Shown here: positions 26,556 through 35,889 of the stretch, one piece after another
Position numbering within the stretch: the stretch's first letter is position 1
Layout of the letters: each line of letters opens with the position of its first letter
NCBI RefSeq assembly: GCF_009812055.1
Contig: NZ_WQNH01000009.1
Span: 62,001-126,000, forward strand
Length of the DNA stretch: 64,000 nucleotides
Source of the DNA: Chelativorans xinjiangensis
GTDB taxonomy: Bacteria > Pseudomonadota > Alphaproteobacteria > Rhizobiales > Rhizobiaceae
Direction of reading: 5' to 3'
Translations under genes and position numbers: made by a program
Notes under the pieces: model-generated
What the model saw: the letters and a program-made list of their open reading frames with translations, nothing else
What the model was told of the DNA's origin: nothing
Database searches by the model: none

Positions 26556-27806
26556 CTGGTACTATCCGCCTTCGATCTGATCGCGATCCTCCTGGTGCTC
26601 ACGGCCACCTTCGGCTGGATCAATCATCGTCTCATCGGATTGCCGCACACAATCGGCGTGCTCGCGATGAGTCTTGTCGCCTCTCTCGTGCTGATCGGGA
26701 TCGAACTCGCCGTCCCTGACATCGCGCTCTATGAAGATCTCACCGGGCTGGTGCGGCGGGTCGATTTTCAGGACGCGGTCCTCGACGGTATGCTGGCCTT
26801 TCTCTTGTTCGCCGGGGCGCTTCATGTGGATCTCGCGATCCTCCGCCGGCGAGCATGGGCCGTCGGTTCGATGGCGACCATCGGGGTGATGATCTCGACG
26901 GTGATCGTGAGCGTCGGGTTCTGGTTCGCAGCTGGCGCGATCGGCGCGAACGTATCTTTCGCTTGGGCCTTGGTCTTCGGCGCGCTCATCAGCCTGACTG
27001 ATCCGGTCGCGGTGCTCTCCACGCTGAAGGAGGTTCAAGTACCCGAGACCCTGGAGATCGACATGGCCGGCGAGTCTCTCTTCAACGATGGCGTGGGCGT
27101 GGTGGTCTTCACCGTGCTGCTGGCGGCGGCCGTTGGAGAAGGAGGCGGCGGTCTCAGTGCTCTCCAAATTGGGGAGATGTTCTTTGTCGAGGCGCTCGGA
27201 GGCGCTGCCCTTGGCATTGGCGCAGGGTTCGTTTCCTACAGAGCCATGCGAGCGATCGACGATTATCCGGTCGAAGTCCTCATCTCGCTCGCGCTCGTCG
27301 CGGGCACCTACACGCTCGCAACCAAGGTCCACATGAGCGGCCCGATCGCGGTCGTCGTCGCCGGATTGCTGATCGGCGGCCGCGGTCCGCGTGATGCGCT
27401 GAGTGAGGAAACGCAGAGATATCTTTTCGGATTCTGGACGCTCATCGACGAGGTGCTCAACTCGGTGCTATTTCTCCTCATCGGGCTTGAGGTCCTGGTA
27501 ATACGATTCAGCCCAGATTTTGCCTGGTTGGCTCTGATCGCGGTCCCGCTGGTCCTCTGCGGACGCTTTTTCGCCGTGGTGGTTCCGGTTTCGGCGCTGA
27601 GGGCGACCCATTCCTTCGTTCATGGCACCATCCCAGTTCTGACGTGGGGTGGATTGCGAGGCGGGATATCCATCGCGTTGGCGCTTTCGATCCCGGAAGT
27701 AGCGGAAAAATCGGTGATCCTCGCCGCCACCTACGCTGTGGTTCTCTTCACCATCATTGTTCAGGGTCTGAGTCTGCGGGCTCTGGTCAAACATGTCGTC
27801 AGGTGA
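26556..27806 (+). CDS. CPA1-family Na+/H+ antiporter
   Basis: About 416 residues with 11-12 hydrophobic segments. Key motifs are GALISLTDPVAVLSTLK and MAGESLFNDGVGVVVF, holding the ion-binding Asp residues, and later WGGLRGGISIALAL. It exports Na+ in exchange for protons. The family N-terminus should fall at about LVLSAFDLIAIL, where the codon is CTG (26556) with GGAG at 26544-26547. The only standard start upstream is GTG at 26370, which adds 62 unrelated residues. I therefore place the start at CTG, with moderate confidence. Confidence 0.8.
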   Translation: MVLSAFDLIAILLVLTATFGWINHRLIGLPHTIGVLAMSLVASLVLIGIELAVPDIALYEDLTGLVRRVDFQDAVLDGMLAFLLFAGALHVDLAILRRRAWAVGSMATIGVMISTVIVSVGFWFAAGAIGANVSFAWALVFGALISLTDPVAVLSTLKEVQVPETLEIDMAGESLFNDGVGVVVFTVLLAAAVGEGGGGLSALQIGEMFFVEALGGAALGIGAGFVSYRAMRAIDDYPVEVLISLALVAGTYTLATKVHMSGPIAVVVAGLLIGGRGPRDALSEETQRYLFGFWTLIDEVLNSVLFLLIGLEVLVIRFSPDFAWLALIAVPLVLCGRFFAVVVPVSALRATHSFVHGTIPVLTWGGLRGGISIALALSIPEVAEKSVILAATYAVVLFTIIVQGLSLRALVKHVVR

Positions 27807-27851
27807 GAGGGGCTTGAGTACCATCATGGCATCCGAGGCACGGAGAACGCC

Positions 27852-29636
27852 CTGACCGACCTTGTCACCGGCTATCAACCCTATCTTGCCCTTGGGCTGC
27901 TGCTGATCCTGTTTGCGGGATTCGTGTATGGGCGCTTCGCGCCAGACGTGACCGCCGCCGGGGCCGCGGCGCTGTTTGTGGTCTTCGGCCTGGTGCCCAC
28001 CGAAGAGGTTCTGGCGGCGTTCGCGAATCCGGCGCCCATCACGATTGCGGCAATGTTCATAATCAGCGGTGCGCTGGTCCGGACCGGGCTACTCGATGCG
28101 CTCGCGAACCGCGTCGTCGCCGCAGCGAGCCATAGACCGGGCGTGGGTACAGCCGTGTTCCTGTTGGCGACGCTGCTGGCGTCTGCCCTGATGAACAACA
28201 CGCCGGTTGTGCTCGTCCTGATCCCGGTGGCGATCCGTCTGGCGCAGAGCCTCAATCTTGCGGCGACGCGTCTGCTGATTCCGCTTTCCTACATGGCGGT
28301 TCTGGGTGGAACCTGCACGTTGATCGGAACCTCGACGAACCTGCTTGTGGACGGCGTGGCCCGCGAGACCGGGATGGAGCCATTCTCAATTCTCGAGATC
28401 ACTCCGGTGGGCCTGATTGCCGCGGCCACGGGAGGGTTAGCCCTGCTGATCCTGGGCCCGCTGTTGTTGCCCGACCGGAGGGATCAGGCTGACCCGGGAG
28501 ATGAGGGAGAAGCGACCTTCCTGACGGAGCTGCGTCCGCGGGAGGGGTACGGAGGTCTCGGCACGCCCATCGGCCAGATCGACGACCTGAACCGCCGGGG
28601 AGTGGAGATCGTCGGCATCCGCACGCGATCGAGTGTCATACGGGAGGGCGTGAACAAACACGTGCTCGAGCTAGGCGACAGGATCATCGCCATGGTGACG
28701 ACGTCCGAACTTCTGACCTTCAGGAACCTCCGAGGCCTGGATATCGGACTGCGTCAGGGACCGGTTGCCGAGGATGCCTCGAATCTGACGGTTGCCGAGG
28801 CCATCGTGACTCTCTCGCGCCGAAGCCGGGGCCTGCGTATTGCCCAGCTTGCGATGGGTCACCGCTACGGAATGCGCGTGCTTGGCGCCCACCACCATGG
28901 CGAGAGTCTCGGCCCCGACCTGTCGACCGCACTCCTGCGCCCGGCAGACAAGTTGCTGCTGGAAGGAACGCCCGAAGGCTTCGCCCGCCTGACCGAGGCG
29001 GGCGATCTTGCTGCGATCACACAAGCAGGGGGTCGTGCTTTCCGTCGACGCAAGGCGCCGCTCGCTCTGCTTGCGCTTATCGCGGTTGTCGGGCTCGCCG
29101 CCGTCGGCCTTGCCGAGATCAGCGTGCTCGCCCTGATCGCGGTCGCCTCAATTCTCGTGCTTCGGTGCATAGACAATGACGAAGCGTGGGCCTCGATCGA
29201 CGCTGGTGTCCTGGTGCTCATCTTCTCCATGCTGATCGTTGGGACGGGATTGCAGCACTCGGGGGCCGTCGCCCTCATCGTCGAGGCGATGGCGCCGGCG
29301 CTGGAGGGGCTACCACCGCTTATGGCGCTGGCCGCGGTGTATGTGCTGGCGTCGGTGCTGACCGAAGCGGTCACCAACAATGCCGTGGCGGTCGTGGTGA
29401 CGCCGCTCGCCATCGGCCTCGCCGCTCAGCTCGGGGTCGACCCGCGCCCATTCGTGGTGGCGGTGATGTTCGGCGCGAGCGTGAGCTTCGCGACCCCGAT
29501 CGGCTACCAGACCAACACGCTGGTGTATGGCGCCGGAAACTACAGGTTCACCGACTTTGTGAAGATCGGGCTGCCGATGAACGTGATCGTCGGCGTGGCC
29601 GCGGTCCTGTCGATCCCTGTATTCTTCCCCTTATAA
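27852..29636 (+). CDS. SLC13/DASS-type anion transporter with central RCK_C (TrkA-C) domains
   Basis: About 594 residues: two blocks of membrane helices separated by a soluble region (about residues 215-400) with two TrkA-C-like domains, for example RRGVEIVGIRTRSSVIREGV. The signatures LIGTSTNLLVDG and SFATPIGYQTNTLVYG are the paired SNT motifs of DASS transporters. Members carry sulfate, dicarboxylates or similar anions. The first standard start is GTG at 27924, but that would cut helix 1. CTG at 27852 (reads as CTG-ACC-GAC) has GGAG 6 bases before it and restores the helix. It is 45 bp after the antiporter. Confidence 0.8.
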   Translation: MTDLVTGYQPYLALGLLLILFAGFVYGRFAPDVTAAGAAALFVVFGLVPTEEVLAAFANPAPITIAAMFIISGALVRTGLLDALANRVVAAASHRPGVGTAVFLLATLLASALMNNTPVVLVLIPVAIRLAQSLNLAATRLLIPLSYMAVLGGTCTLIGTSTNLLVDGVARETGMEPFSILEITPVGLIAAATGGLALLILGPLLLPDRRDQADPGDEGEATFLTELRPREGYGGLGTPIGQIDDLNRRGVEIVGIRTRSSVIREGVNKHVLELGDRIIAMVTTSELLTFRNLRGLDIGLRQGPVAEDASNLTVAEAIVTLSRRSRGLRIAQLAMGHRYGMRVLGAHHHGESLGPDLSTALLRPADKLLLEGTPEGFARLTEAGDLAAITQAGGRAFRRRKAPLALLALIAVVGLAAVGLAEISVLALIAVASILVLRCIDNDEAWASIDAGVLVLIFSMLIVGTGLQHSGAVALIVEAMAPALEGLPPLMALAAVYVLASVLTEAVTNNAVAVVVTPLAIGLAAQLGVDPRPFVVAVMFGASVSFATPIGYQTNTLVYGAGNYRFTDFVKIGLPMNVIVGVAAVLSIPVFFPL

Positions 29637-29877
29637 TTCGGCTCGGAGGCTTTTCGCCGGCGATAATCCCGTTGATCAACGCCGTCGCGGCGCGATCCAT
29701 CTCTCTGTCAGCGTCGGCACCGGCGGCGATGGCGGCGTTCTCGTGCGTCGCGGCGGCGTCCTTGAGAACACCCACGATTTCGCTCTCGGGAAGAAGTCTG
29801 CGGTCGTTCAGCGCAAGGAAGACCGGCCGGCAGATCGATCGGGACGCAACCGACGTGCCTCTGACGCAAGCCTTCAA
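29548..29877 (-). CDS. Small hypothetical protein
   Basis: A 109-residue frame on the minus strand. Its middle, RPVFLALNDRRLLPESEIVG and VLKDAAATHENAAIAAGADADREMDRAA (about residues 40-68), is a helical, protein-like sequence. The last 29 codons overlap the end of the anion transporter gene. I do not recognise the family. It may be shorter, or decayed. Confidence 0.4.
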   Translation of the reverse strand: MKACVRGTSVASRSICRPVFLALNDRRLLPESEIVGVLKDAAATHENAAIAAGADADREMDRAATALINGIIAGEKPPSRIIRGRIQGSTGPRPRRRSRSSAARSSQSR

Positions 29878-30220
29878 GCCGCCCGCGCTGACCGGTTTAA
29901 GGTCTGGACAGAGAAGACCGCATAGATTGCAACGATGATTCCCGGCGCTCCATAGGAAAACCTCTGCTGAGTACCTACATCATTTCGGTGTGCAGATGGC
30001 TGCAGACACCCATAGGAGCTATGCCATGTCGTTTGCTTGAAAACGAGCAGCAGGCCACGCCAATGAAGTCTGTGCCTCCCACGGGCTCTAAAGCAGAGGC
30101 GGAGATGAAAGCACCGGCTTCTGGACCGCCTGGCGTACGCAGCGCCGGCCGGTACAGGCGGCTTGCGGCGGCGATGAAGCGATCTGAACTGGCGGGGATC
30201 ACTCGGACCGGAATTTCCGC
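29878..30220. other. Gene-free stretch
   Basis: No supported gene. An 81-codon plus-strand frame (29988-30233) has no recognisable features. Confidence 0.4.
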
Positions 30221-30451
30221 GTGCAACTGCTGACCACGTTCCACAGGGCGGTCTATTCCTATCGCTACCCGGTCTCGCTCGGCCCGCATCGGCTGATGCT
30301 GCGCCCGCGCGAAACCCGTGACCTCAGGCTCGTCTCGCACGAGATCGACCTCACGCCGGGGGCCGAGATCGCGTGGTCGGAGGACGTGGCGGGCAACGCA
30401 ATCGCGTCCGTAACGTTTCGCTCCCAGACTGATCGTTTGACGATCAATCAT
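30221..30451 (+). pseudogene. Transglutaminase-family protein, N-terminal fragment
   Basis: From the GTG at 30221 the frame reads LLTTFHRAVYSYRYPVSLGP, then HRLMLRPRETRDLRLVSHEI, and WSEDVAGNAIASVTF. These are the N-terminal beta-domain signatures of bacterial transglutaminase-like proteins, which are normally about 290 residues with a Cys-His-Asp core. Similarity stops at about 30451 (RLTINHS), and the remaining codons to 30565 look unrelated. No catalytic domain survives. Confidence 0.7.
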
Positions 30452-30807
30452 AGCCCTGCTGCGCAAGCCTGTTCCACTAGCGTTCCGACGCCATCTATCC
30501 GGGCGGCACTCACGCTGACAGAACAGACTTGCGACCTCATGCAGCGCCACGGTACCGCGATTTAGAACAACCACTGGCTCCACACCTCCCGCGAACGCTA
30601 GATAGGGTGCATAATCAAGCTAGGTGATCTTGATCGGGACCCTAACACCGTGCCCTCCGTCTCTCTCGGGAAGCAACGACCAACGTCCCGCCGAAGAAGA
30701 AACGAAGCACGCGAAGAGAAAGGCTGGCTTGAGCTGTCGACCCGCATCGCGCCACTGCCAAACTCGCCCATTGGCACCGGCAGGCCAAACCCAGGAGGAT
30801 GGCGCAA
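30452..30807. other. Gene-free stretch before plsC
   Basis: Nothing recognised except the AGGAGG ribosome-binding site at 30793-30798. Confidence 0.4.
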
Positions 30808-31806
30808 ATGACCCAAGAGCTACGCGAAAGAATGGCGCGCGCCATCGCGGCCGCGATGTTCAGATCGCAAGGCGGCACGGAGGATGACCAGAAAGAGCCT
30901 GTCATGGCGGACAGGCGTCTAGCCGCGGAAAGCGCCGCCGATGCCGCCCTCTCGGTCATCGAAGCCGGCGATGATCTCGGCAATGGACTGGTCGCGGTTG
31001 ACGCGGCCAACAGGGAGCGCCCACCGGTGAGGAAGGAAGCCCTCTCGATCGGTATCGGCCGAAGCGCCGCGCATAGCTCCTGGTGGGAGAATGCTGCTCG
31101 AAGTATCCGGTCCCGACTTTTCGATCTGCTGTTGGCCGTGTGGACCGGATTGTTCGGCCTCGCCGTTCCCATTCTGACGCTGTTGCGCGCGCGCGATCAC
31201 ACGATCAGGATGGTCACGCGGTATTGGGCTCGCGGCGTGCTCTTCGGCTTGAAGCACGTCGTGGGCCTCGATCACGTCGAACACGGACGTGAAGCCCTCC
31301 CCGACGAACCATCCCTGATCGTCTGCAACCATCAATCAACGTGGGAGACAATCGCCTTCCTCCTTCTCGTTCCCGACGTGGCGATCATTGCAAAGGACGA
31401 GCTCATCCGGATTCCGGTCTTCGGCTGGTATCTGAGGCGATCCCCCATGATCGTCATCGATCGAGAGGAGGGCATGCGCGCGCTGAAGACCATGGTTGAT
31501 GAAAGTCGAGCAGCCCTGGCACAGGGCCGTTCGGTTCTTGTCTTTCCGGAAGGCACGCGCGGCAGCGGCAAGGACGAATTGGCCTTCAAGCGCGGCGTGG
31601 GGATGCTCTACTCCAGGCTGAACGTTTCCGTGGTGCCCGTTGCGGTGAACTCTGGCAGGTTCTGGGGCTGCAATCAGCCGTTCAAGCGGCCGGGGACGAT
31701 AATCGTCTCGTACCGTCCTCCGATCCCCCCAGGTCTCTCGGCCAAGGAGTTCATCAGAGCCGCCGAAGCTTCGGTCGAACCTGGACGGGAGGGCCCTGAA
31801 CGGTGA
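30808..31806 (+). CDS. PlsC-type acyltransferase with N-terminal extension
   Basis: A 332-residue protein. Residues about 105-310 form a 1-acyl-glycerol-3-phosphate acyltransferase domain with a membrane-associated helix (LLAVWTGLFGLAVPILTLL), NHQSTWE (the HX4D box with Glu for Asp), FPEGTRGSG and VPVAVNSG. It would transfer an acyl chain to lysophosphatidate at the membrane. The first 60 residues (ELRERMARAIAAAMF; ESAADAALSVIEAG) are not part of PlsC and resemble a small helical module seen in phage-type hypothetical proteins. AGGAGG favours ATG 30808 over 30799. Confidence 0.85.
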   Translation: MTQELRERMARAIAAAMFRSQGGTEDDQKEPVMADRRLAAESAADAALSVIEAGDDLGNGLVAVDAANRERPPVRKEALSIGIGRSAAHSSWWENAARSIRSRLFDLLLAVWTGLFGLAVPILTLLRARDHTIRMVTRYWARGVLFGLKHVVGLDHVEHGREALPDEPSLIVCNHQSTWETIAFLLLVPDVAIIAKDELIRIPVFGWYLRRSPMIVIDREEGMRALKTMVDESRAALAQGRSVLVFPEGTRGSGKDELAFKRGVGMLYSRLNVSVVPVAVNSGRFWGCNQPFKRPGTIIVSYRPPIPPGLSAKEFIRAAEASVEPGREGPER

Positions 31807-32317
31807 TCGTGGACTGGCACGCGATCTTAGCGCGCAATGCGGCCGGCCGGTGTGACCGGCAAAGCCGGCTCCGCAGATATCAGGCACCTTGGGTGAAAGC
31901 GCCCTCCAATCCTCCCCGTGTCGCGCCAGAATGGCACTGACGATACTCCCAACCCAGAGAAGGTTTGACGATAGTCGCGTTCCCTCCGCCGTTTGCCGCA
32001 CAAACTGATCCATTATCTCTCTGATTATTAAACATGATAGTCGGGCGTTTTGCGGTGCGATCAAAACTGCGGTTCACGCACCCCACCGGGCGGAATAGCT
32101 TCCGCCGGGTATAACCGCCGATCATACGCCACAGCCCGCCTCTCTCAGCCACCGTGGCTGGGGCATGACAGCTTGACGCCAAGGCGTTATTCAGGTGCGT
32201 GACCGGATTGGGGCCGGAACCGGACGGTCCGTCATCGGAACGAAATAGCGATAAGCGGCCGTTCAGCTGACGGACCCTGAGCCATTCTAGCCTCTTCGGG
32301 TCGAAGGCCGCCCTTTT
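31807..32317. other. Gene-free stretch
   Basis: About 510 bp without a supported gene. It contains AAGCGGCCGTTC at 32253-32264, also present at 25838-25849. Probably decayed island sequence. Confidence 0.45.
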
Positions 32318-33217
32318 TCATGTCATGTGCTTGGGCAATGCTGCCGCCAGCGCGTCGATGGAGAGACGGGTCTTCAACGGCAGGTGAGGGGTCTCCAGCC
32401 AAAGCGCATAGGCGTTGTAAAGAAATCCTGGCTCATCGGGCAGGAGCTCGACCAGTGCGCCAGCCAGAATGCGTTCGCGAACCAACCAATAGGGCAGCCA
32501 AGCCAGTCCGATGCCAGTGGTTATGGCATCTGCGATGGCGTCGAGGTCATCAAGCCGCAACCGGTTGGGCGGCGTGACCGCCACGTCAGGCTGGCCGCTG
32601 CGCGGAAACAGCCACGGCGGAACTGGGCCCGACCGGCGGTAGACGACGGCTTGGTGCCTGCTCAAATCCTCGATCTGCCGCGGCCGGCCGTGCCTCTCGA
32701 TATAATCCGGCGATGCACAGACCACCATGCGCTGGTTCGCGATGCGGCGCGCAATCACCCCGGCCTTGTCCTGCAGACTGCCGGTCCGGATGGCGAGATC
32801 GTAGCTACCTTCTGCAAGGTCGACGATACTGTCATTGAACGACAGATCGAGCTCCAATGCAGGATATTGCTGCGCGAGGTCCAGCAGCACGGGGGCAACG
32901 CAGCGCCGGCCGAAGTGCACGGGCATCGTGACACGCAGCTTCCCGCGCGGCTCGGCAAGCTGGTCCGCCGCAAGGGCATCGGCCGCTTCGGCTTCGGCCA
33001 GCACCACCCGGCAGCGTTCGTAGTAGGCACGCCCGAGCTCCGTCAGGCTCTGGCGGCGGGTGGTGCGGTTGATGAGGCGCACGCCCAGACGGTCTTCGAG
33101 AAACCGGATGTGCTTGCCGACCATCGGTCCCGACAAATCGAGCGCCATTGCGGCAGCCGCGAACGATCCCAGGTCGGCGGCCTTGACGAACACGGCCATG
33201 CTGGTCAGGCGATCCAT
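32318..33217 (-). CDS. LysR-family transcriptional regulator
   Basis: A 299-residue regulator with an N-terminal winged helix (MDRLTSMAVFVKAADLGSFA, then HIRFLEDRLGVRLINRTTRR) and a periplasmic-binding-like effector domain (LDLSFNDSIVDLAEGSYDLA). It belongs to the group that starts MDRLxxM and often controls adjacent oxidoreductases. It is divergent from the quinone oxidoreductase gene 106 bp away, the usual layout of a LysR and its target. Confidence 0.9.
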   Translation of the reverse strand: MDRLTSMAVFVKAADLGSFAAAAMALDLSGPMVGKHIRFLEDRLGVRLINRTTRRQSLTELGRAYYERCRVVLAEAEAADALAADQLAEPRGKLRVTMPVHFGRRCVAPVLLDLAQQYPALELDLSFNDSIVDLAEGSYDLAIRTGSLQDKAGVIARRIANQRMVVCASPDYIERHGRPRQIEDLSRHQAVVYRRSGPVPPWLFPRSGQPDVAVTPPNRLRLDDLDAIADAITTGIGLAWLPYWLVRERILAGALVELLPDEPGFLYNAYALWLETPHLPLKTRLSIDALAAALPKHMT

Positions 33218-33322
33218 GATTAAAAACCTTTGGTTCCGACTGCGCTGCTCTTGCAGCTCTTTATCCGCGTTTTGCGCCTTGGCATAGCTCATTCAGTTCA
33301 AACGTTTTGGAGTTGTAGCCGG

Positions 33323-34312
33323 ATGGCACGCGTTGTTCGCATTCACGAGCATGGTGGTCCCGAAGTTCTGCGCATCGAGCATGTTGATGTTCCGCCGCCC
33401 GGTCGGGGAGAGATCCAGATCCGTGTAAAGGCGCTGGGCCTCAACCGCGCGGAGGTTCTTCTGCGCAAGGGCACCTACATCGAGACCCCGACGCTGCCGT
33501 CCGGTCTCGGCCTTGAGGCTGCCGGCCGCGTCGAAGCGATCGGCGAGGGGGTGGATGGTTTTGCGCCGGGCGACGCCGTCAGCGTTGTACCGCCGGTATC
33601 GATGGTCCGCTGGCCGGCCTACGGCGAAATCGCTACGTTTCCCGCCGAACTGGTCGTCAAGCACCCGCCGTCGCTTGGTTGGGAGGCAGCGGCGGCCGTT
33701 TGGATGCCGTTTCTCACTGCTTACGGTGCACTGGTCGACCTCGCCAAGCTTCGCAGCGAGGATTTCGTTGTCATCACTGCGGCATCAAGCAGTGTCGGTC
33801 TCGCTGCAATCCAGATCGCCAATATGGTTGGCGCAACTCCCATCGCGGTCACGCGGACATCTGCCAAGAAAGGGGCCTTGCTCGAAGCCCGCGCGGCCCA
33901 TGTCATCGCCTCCGACGAGGAGGATCTGAAATCCCGGCTGAAGGATATCGCCGGGCCGGAGGGTGTAAAGGTCGTGTTCGATCCTATAGGCGGCCCGATC
34001 TTCGAGCCATTGACGGCCGCGATGTCACGGGGCGGCATACTCATCGAATATGGCGGATTGAGCCCCGAGGAAACGCCATTCCCGCTATTCGCCGTCTTGA
34101 GCAAAACACTGACGCTGCGCGGCTACCTCGTCCATGAGGTCGTCGGCGATCCGGCGCGGCTGGAGGCGGCCAAGGCATTCATCCTCGAAGGCCTGGAGGT
34201 AGGCGCTCTTAAGCCCGTCATCGCCAAAATCTTCGCGTTCGACCGGATCGTCGAGGCGCATCGCTTTTTGGAATCGAATGAACAATTCGGCAAAATCGTC
34301 GTGACGGTTTGA
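33323..34312 (+). CDS. Zinc-independent alcohol dehydrogenase / quinone oxidoreductase family (MDR)
   Basis: A 329-residue medium-chain reductase. The N-terminal GroES-like domain starts MARVVRIHEHGGPEVLRIE. The nucleotide-binding domain has ITAASSSVGLAAIQIANMVG, whose Ser-rich loop suits NADPH. The Cys/His residues for catalytic zinc are absent, so it is nearer to quinone oxidoreductase (Qor) than to zinc ADH. It is probably regulated by the divergent LysR. Confidence 0.88.
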   Translation: MARVVRIHEHGGPEVLRIEHVDVPPPGRGEIQIRVKALGLNRAEVLLRKGTYIETPTLPSGLGLEAAGRVEAIGEGVDGFAPGDAVSVVPPVSMVRWPAYGEIATFPAELVVKHPPSLGWEAAAAVWMPFLTAYGALVDLAKLRSEDFVVITAASSSVGLAAIQIANMVGATPIAVTRTSAKKGALLEARAAHVIASDEEDLKSRLKDIAGPEGVKVVFDPIGGPIFEPLTAAMSRGGILIEYGGLSPEETPFPLFAVLSKTLTLRGYLVHEVVGDPARLEAAKAFILEGLEVGALKPVIAKIFAFDRIVEAHRFLESNEQFGKIVVTV

Positions 34313-34431
34313 CCGATCCTACGCACTTCGGTTCGCAAGGGCCGAGTGCGGTCCGCCCGGTTCCGGTACGCATTCTTCGGCAAGCTGCGAGCGCGTATTG
34401 ACGCACGCCCACTCCCATGTCACTCTGCGAA

Positions 34432-34447
34432 TAGACCGACCGGTCTA
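34432..34447. promoter_or_regulatory. TetR-type operator upstream of cupin gene
   Basis: TAGACCGACCGGTCTA is a 16-bp near-perfect palindrome 62 bp before the cupin gene. Sequences of the form TAGACCG-N-CGGTCTA are typical operators of small TetR regulators that sense electrophiles or acrylate (NemR/AcuR group). The TetR gene lies downstream in the same unit, suggesting autoregulation. Confidence 0.75.
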
Positions 34448-34509
34448 ATAGTGCGTGAATAGCCGCAATCGACGCCAATTCGTCATTAGGTAGCAGAGAG
34501 GATGATGTC

Positions 34510-34872
34510 ATGACAGCAATTGAGACTCGCCGCTTCGATAAACCCGACGACCTGCTCGATATGAAAGAATGCGGCGGTATCGCCATCGTCAATATGGGGA
34601 CCGGAGCGACCGGCATGCACGCGGTGTTCGAACCGGGCTGGACCTGGGAAAAGAACGAAAAGCCCCTGCTCGGCAATCCGGATTCATGCCCGATGCACCA
34701 CACCGGTTATTGCATCGCCGGCACCCTCGTCGTTCGCATGCTCGATACCGGAGCGAGCACGAGGATTACACCCGGTGATTTTTTTGAGATCCCGCCAGGC
34801 CACGACGCGCATGTCGAAGGGGATAACCGAGTGGAACTGATCCTCTTCGCGCCGCCCGAACACCAGCACTGA
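34510..34872 (+). CDS. Small cupin-domain protein
   Basis: A 120-residue single cupin. GWTWEKNEKPLLGNPDSCPM precedes MHHTGYCIAGTLVVRM, then the second cupin motif ITPGDFFEIPPGHDAHVEGD. One expected metal His is present in each motif; metal binding is likely but not certain. It lies behind the TetR operator and 100 bp before the TetR gene, so it is probably a member of a stress-induced unit. Confidence 0.82.
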   Translation: MTAIETRRFDKPDDLLDMKECGGIAIVNMGTGATGMHAVFEPGWTWEKNEKPLLGNPDSCPMHHTGYCIAGTLVVRMLDTGASTRITPGDFFEIPPGHDAHVEGDNRVELILFAPPEHQH

Positions 34873-34972
34873 CCGGCGGTACCGCTGGTGCTATGCATGC
34901 GTGAGAACCTTGACCTTCGGCGCCCGAAGACCGACCTTTTGTGTCGAAGGATGATGGACTGGATATTTCTTG

Positions 34973-35587
34973 ATGAGTGATTCCACCAAGGAACGCATGC
35001 TCAAGGCGGGATTAAGCATGCTTCTGCGCCACGGCTACAACGACCTCGGCATCCAGGCGGTGCTCAAGGAAACGGGTACGCCCAAGGGGTCGTTCTATCA
35101 CCACTTCGCCAGCAAGGAAGATTTTGCCCTGCAGGTGGTCGAGCGCTACATGGTCGAGGTCCACGATGGCCTCGATCAAACGCTCGGCGACCGTTCCCTT
35201 CCGCCGCTCGACCGTGTTCGCAAATTCTTCGAGTCGACGCGCGACAAGTATCACGACGATGGCTATCTCGGATGCATGCTCGGCGGGCTCGGCCAGGAGC
35301 TTTCGGGCGTTAGCCCCGTCTTCCAGGAAAAGATCGAGGAGTGCCTGAGCGCTATCGCCAGCCGCATCGCTGACTGCATGGAGCAGGCGCAAGCCAGGGG
35401 TGACCTGCCGCCGGACGCAGATCCGCGCCACATGGCTAACCTTGTGGTCAATTGCTGGGAGGGCGCCGCCCTGCGCAGTCGCCTGTGGCGGGATCCGGCG
35501 CCGCTCAACGCGATGCTCGACTTCTATTTCTCGGCCGTTGCTGCGGTACCGAAATCCCGATCCGATCCCGCCGCGGCACAGCATTGA
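34973..35587 (+). CDS. TetR-family transcriptional regulator
   Basis: A 204-residue repressor. The helix-turn-helix near residues 25-45 reads GIQAVLKETGTPKGSFYHHF, followed by ASKEDFALQVVERYM. The C-terminal part has CMLGGLGQELSGVSPVFQE, including a Cys typical of NemR/AcuR-like proteins. It probably binds the palindrome at 34432-34447 and represses the cupin gene and itself. ATG at 34973 is chosen over TTG at 34970. Confidence 0.9.
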   Translation: MSDSTKERMLKAGLSMLLRHGYNDLGIQAVLKETGTPKGSFYHHFASKEDFALQVVERYMVEVHDGLDQTLGDRSLPPLDRVRKFFESTRDKYHDDGYLGCMLGGLGQELSGVSPVFQEKIEECLSAIASRIADCMEQAQARGDLPPDADPRHMANLVVNCWEGAALRSRLWRDPAPLNAMLDFYFSAVAAVPKSRSDPAAAQH

Positions 35588-35889
35588 AAAAAGAGCCAAC
35601 GCGGTGGGGCCAGCCGCTTGTCGGCCCAAATACAGCAGAGCGAGAAGCGTCAGCATTCTGCCGGGGTCGAACCAAAAACCGACCGCATACGGGCAAAAGC
35701 AAAGCCGCCCTCTACGGCCGACTTGGGGCGCACAGCTGCCGTTCACCCCGCAACAGGTGAGTCGGCTTCAAGGTCGAAGTGCGCCACTGCGTCGCGAATT
35801 CCGACTACCGATAAATCGTCATCTGCTGCGAACAAATCAGGGCGCGCTGCTTCCGGCAAGTTGAATCTCGGCGGCCAAACTACTCCAAA
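35588..35889. other. Gene-free stretch between TetR and recombinase
   Basis: No supported gene or repeat in these 302 bp. Confidence 0.4.
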
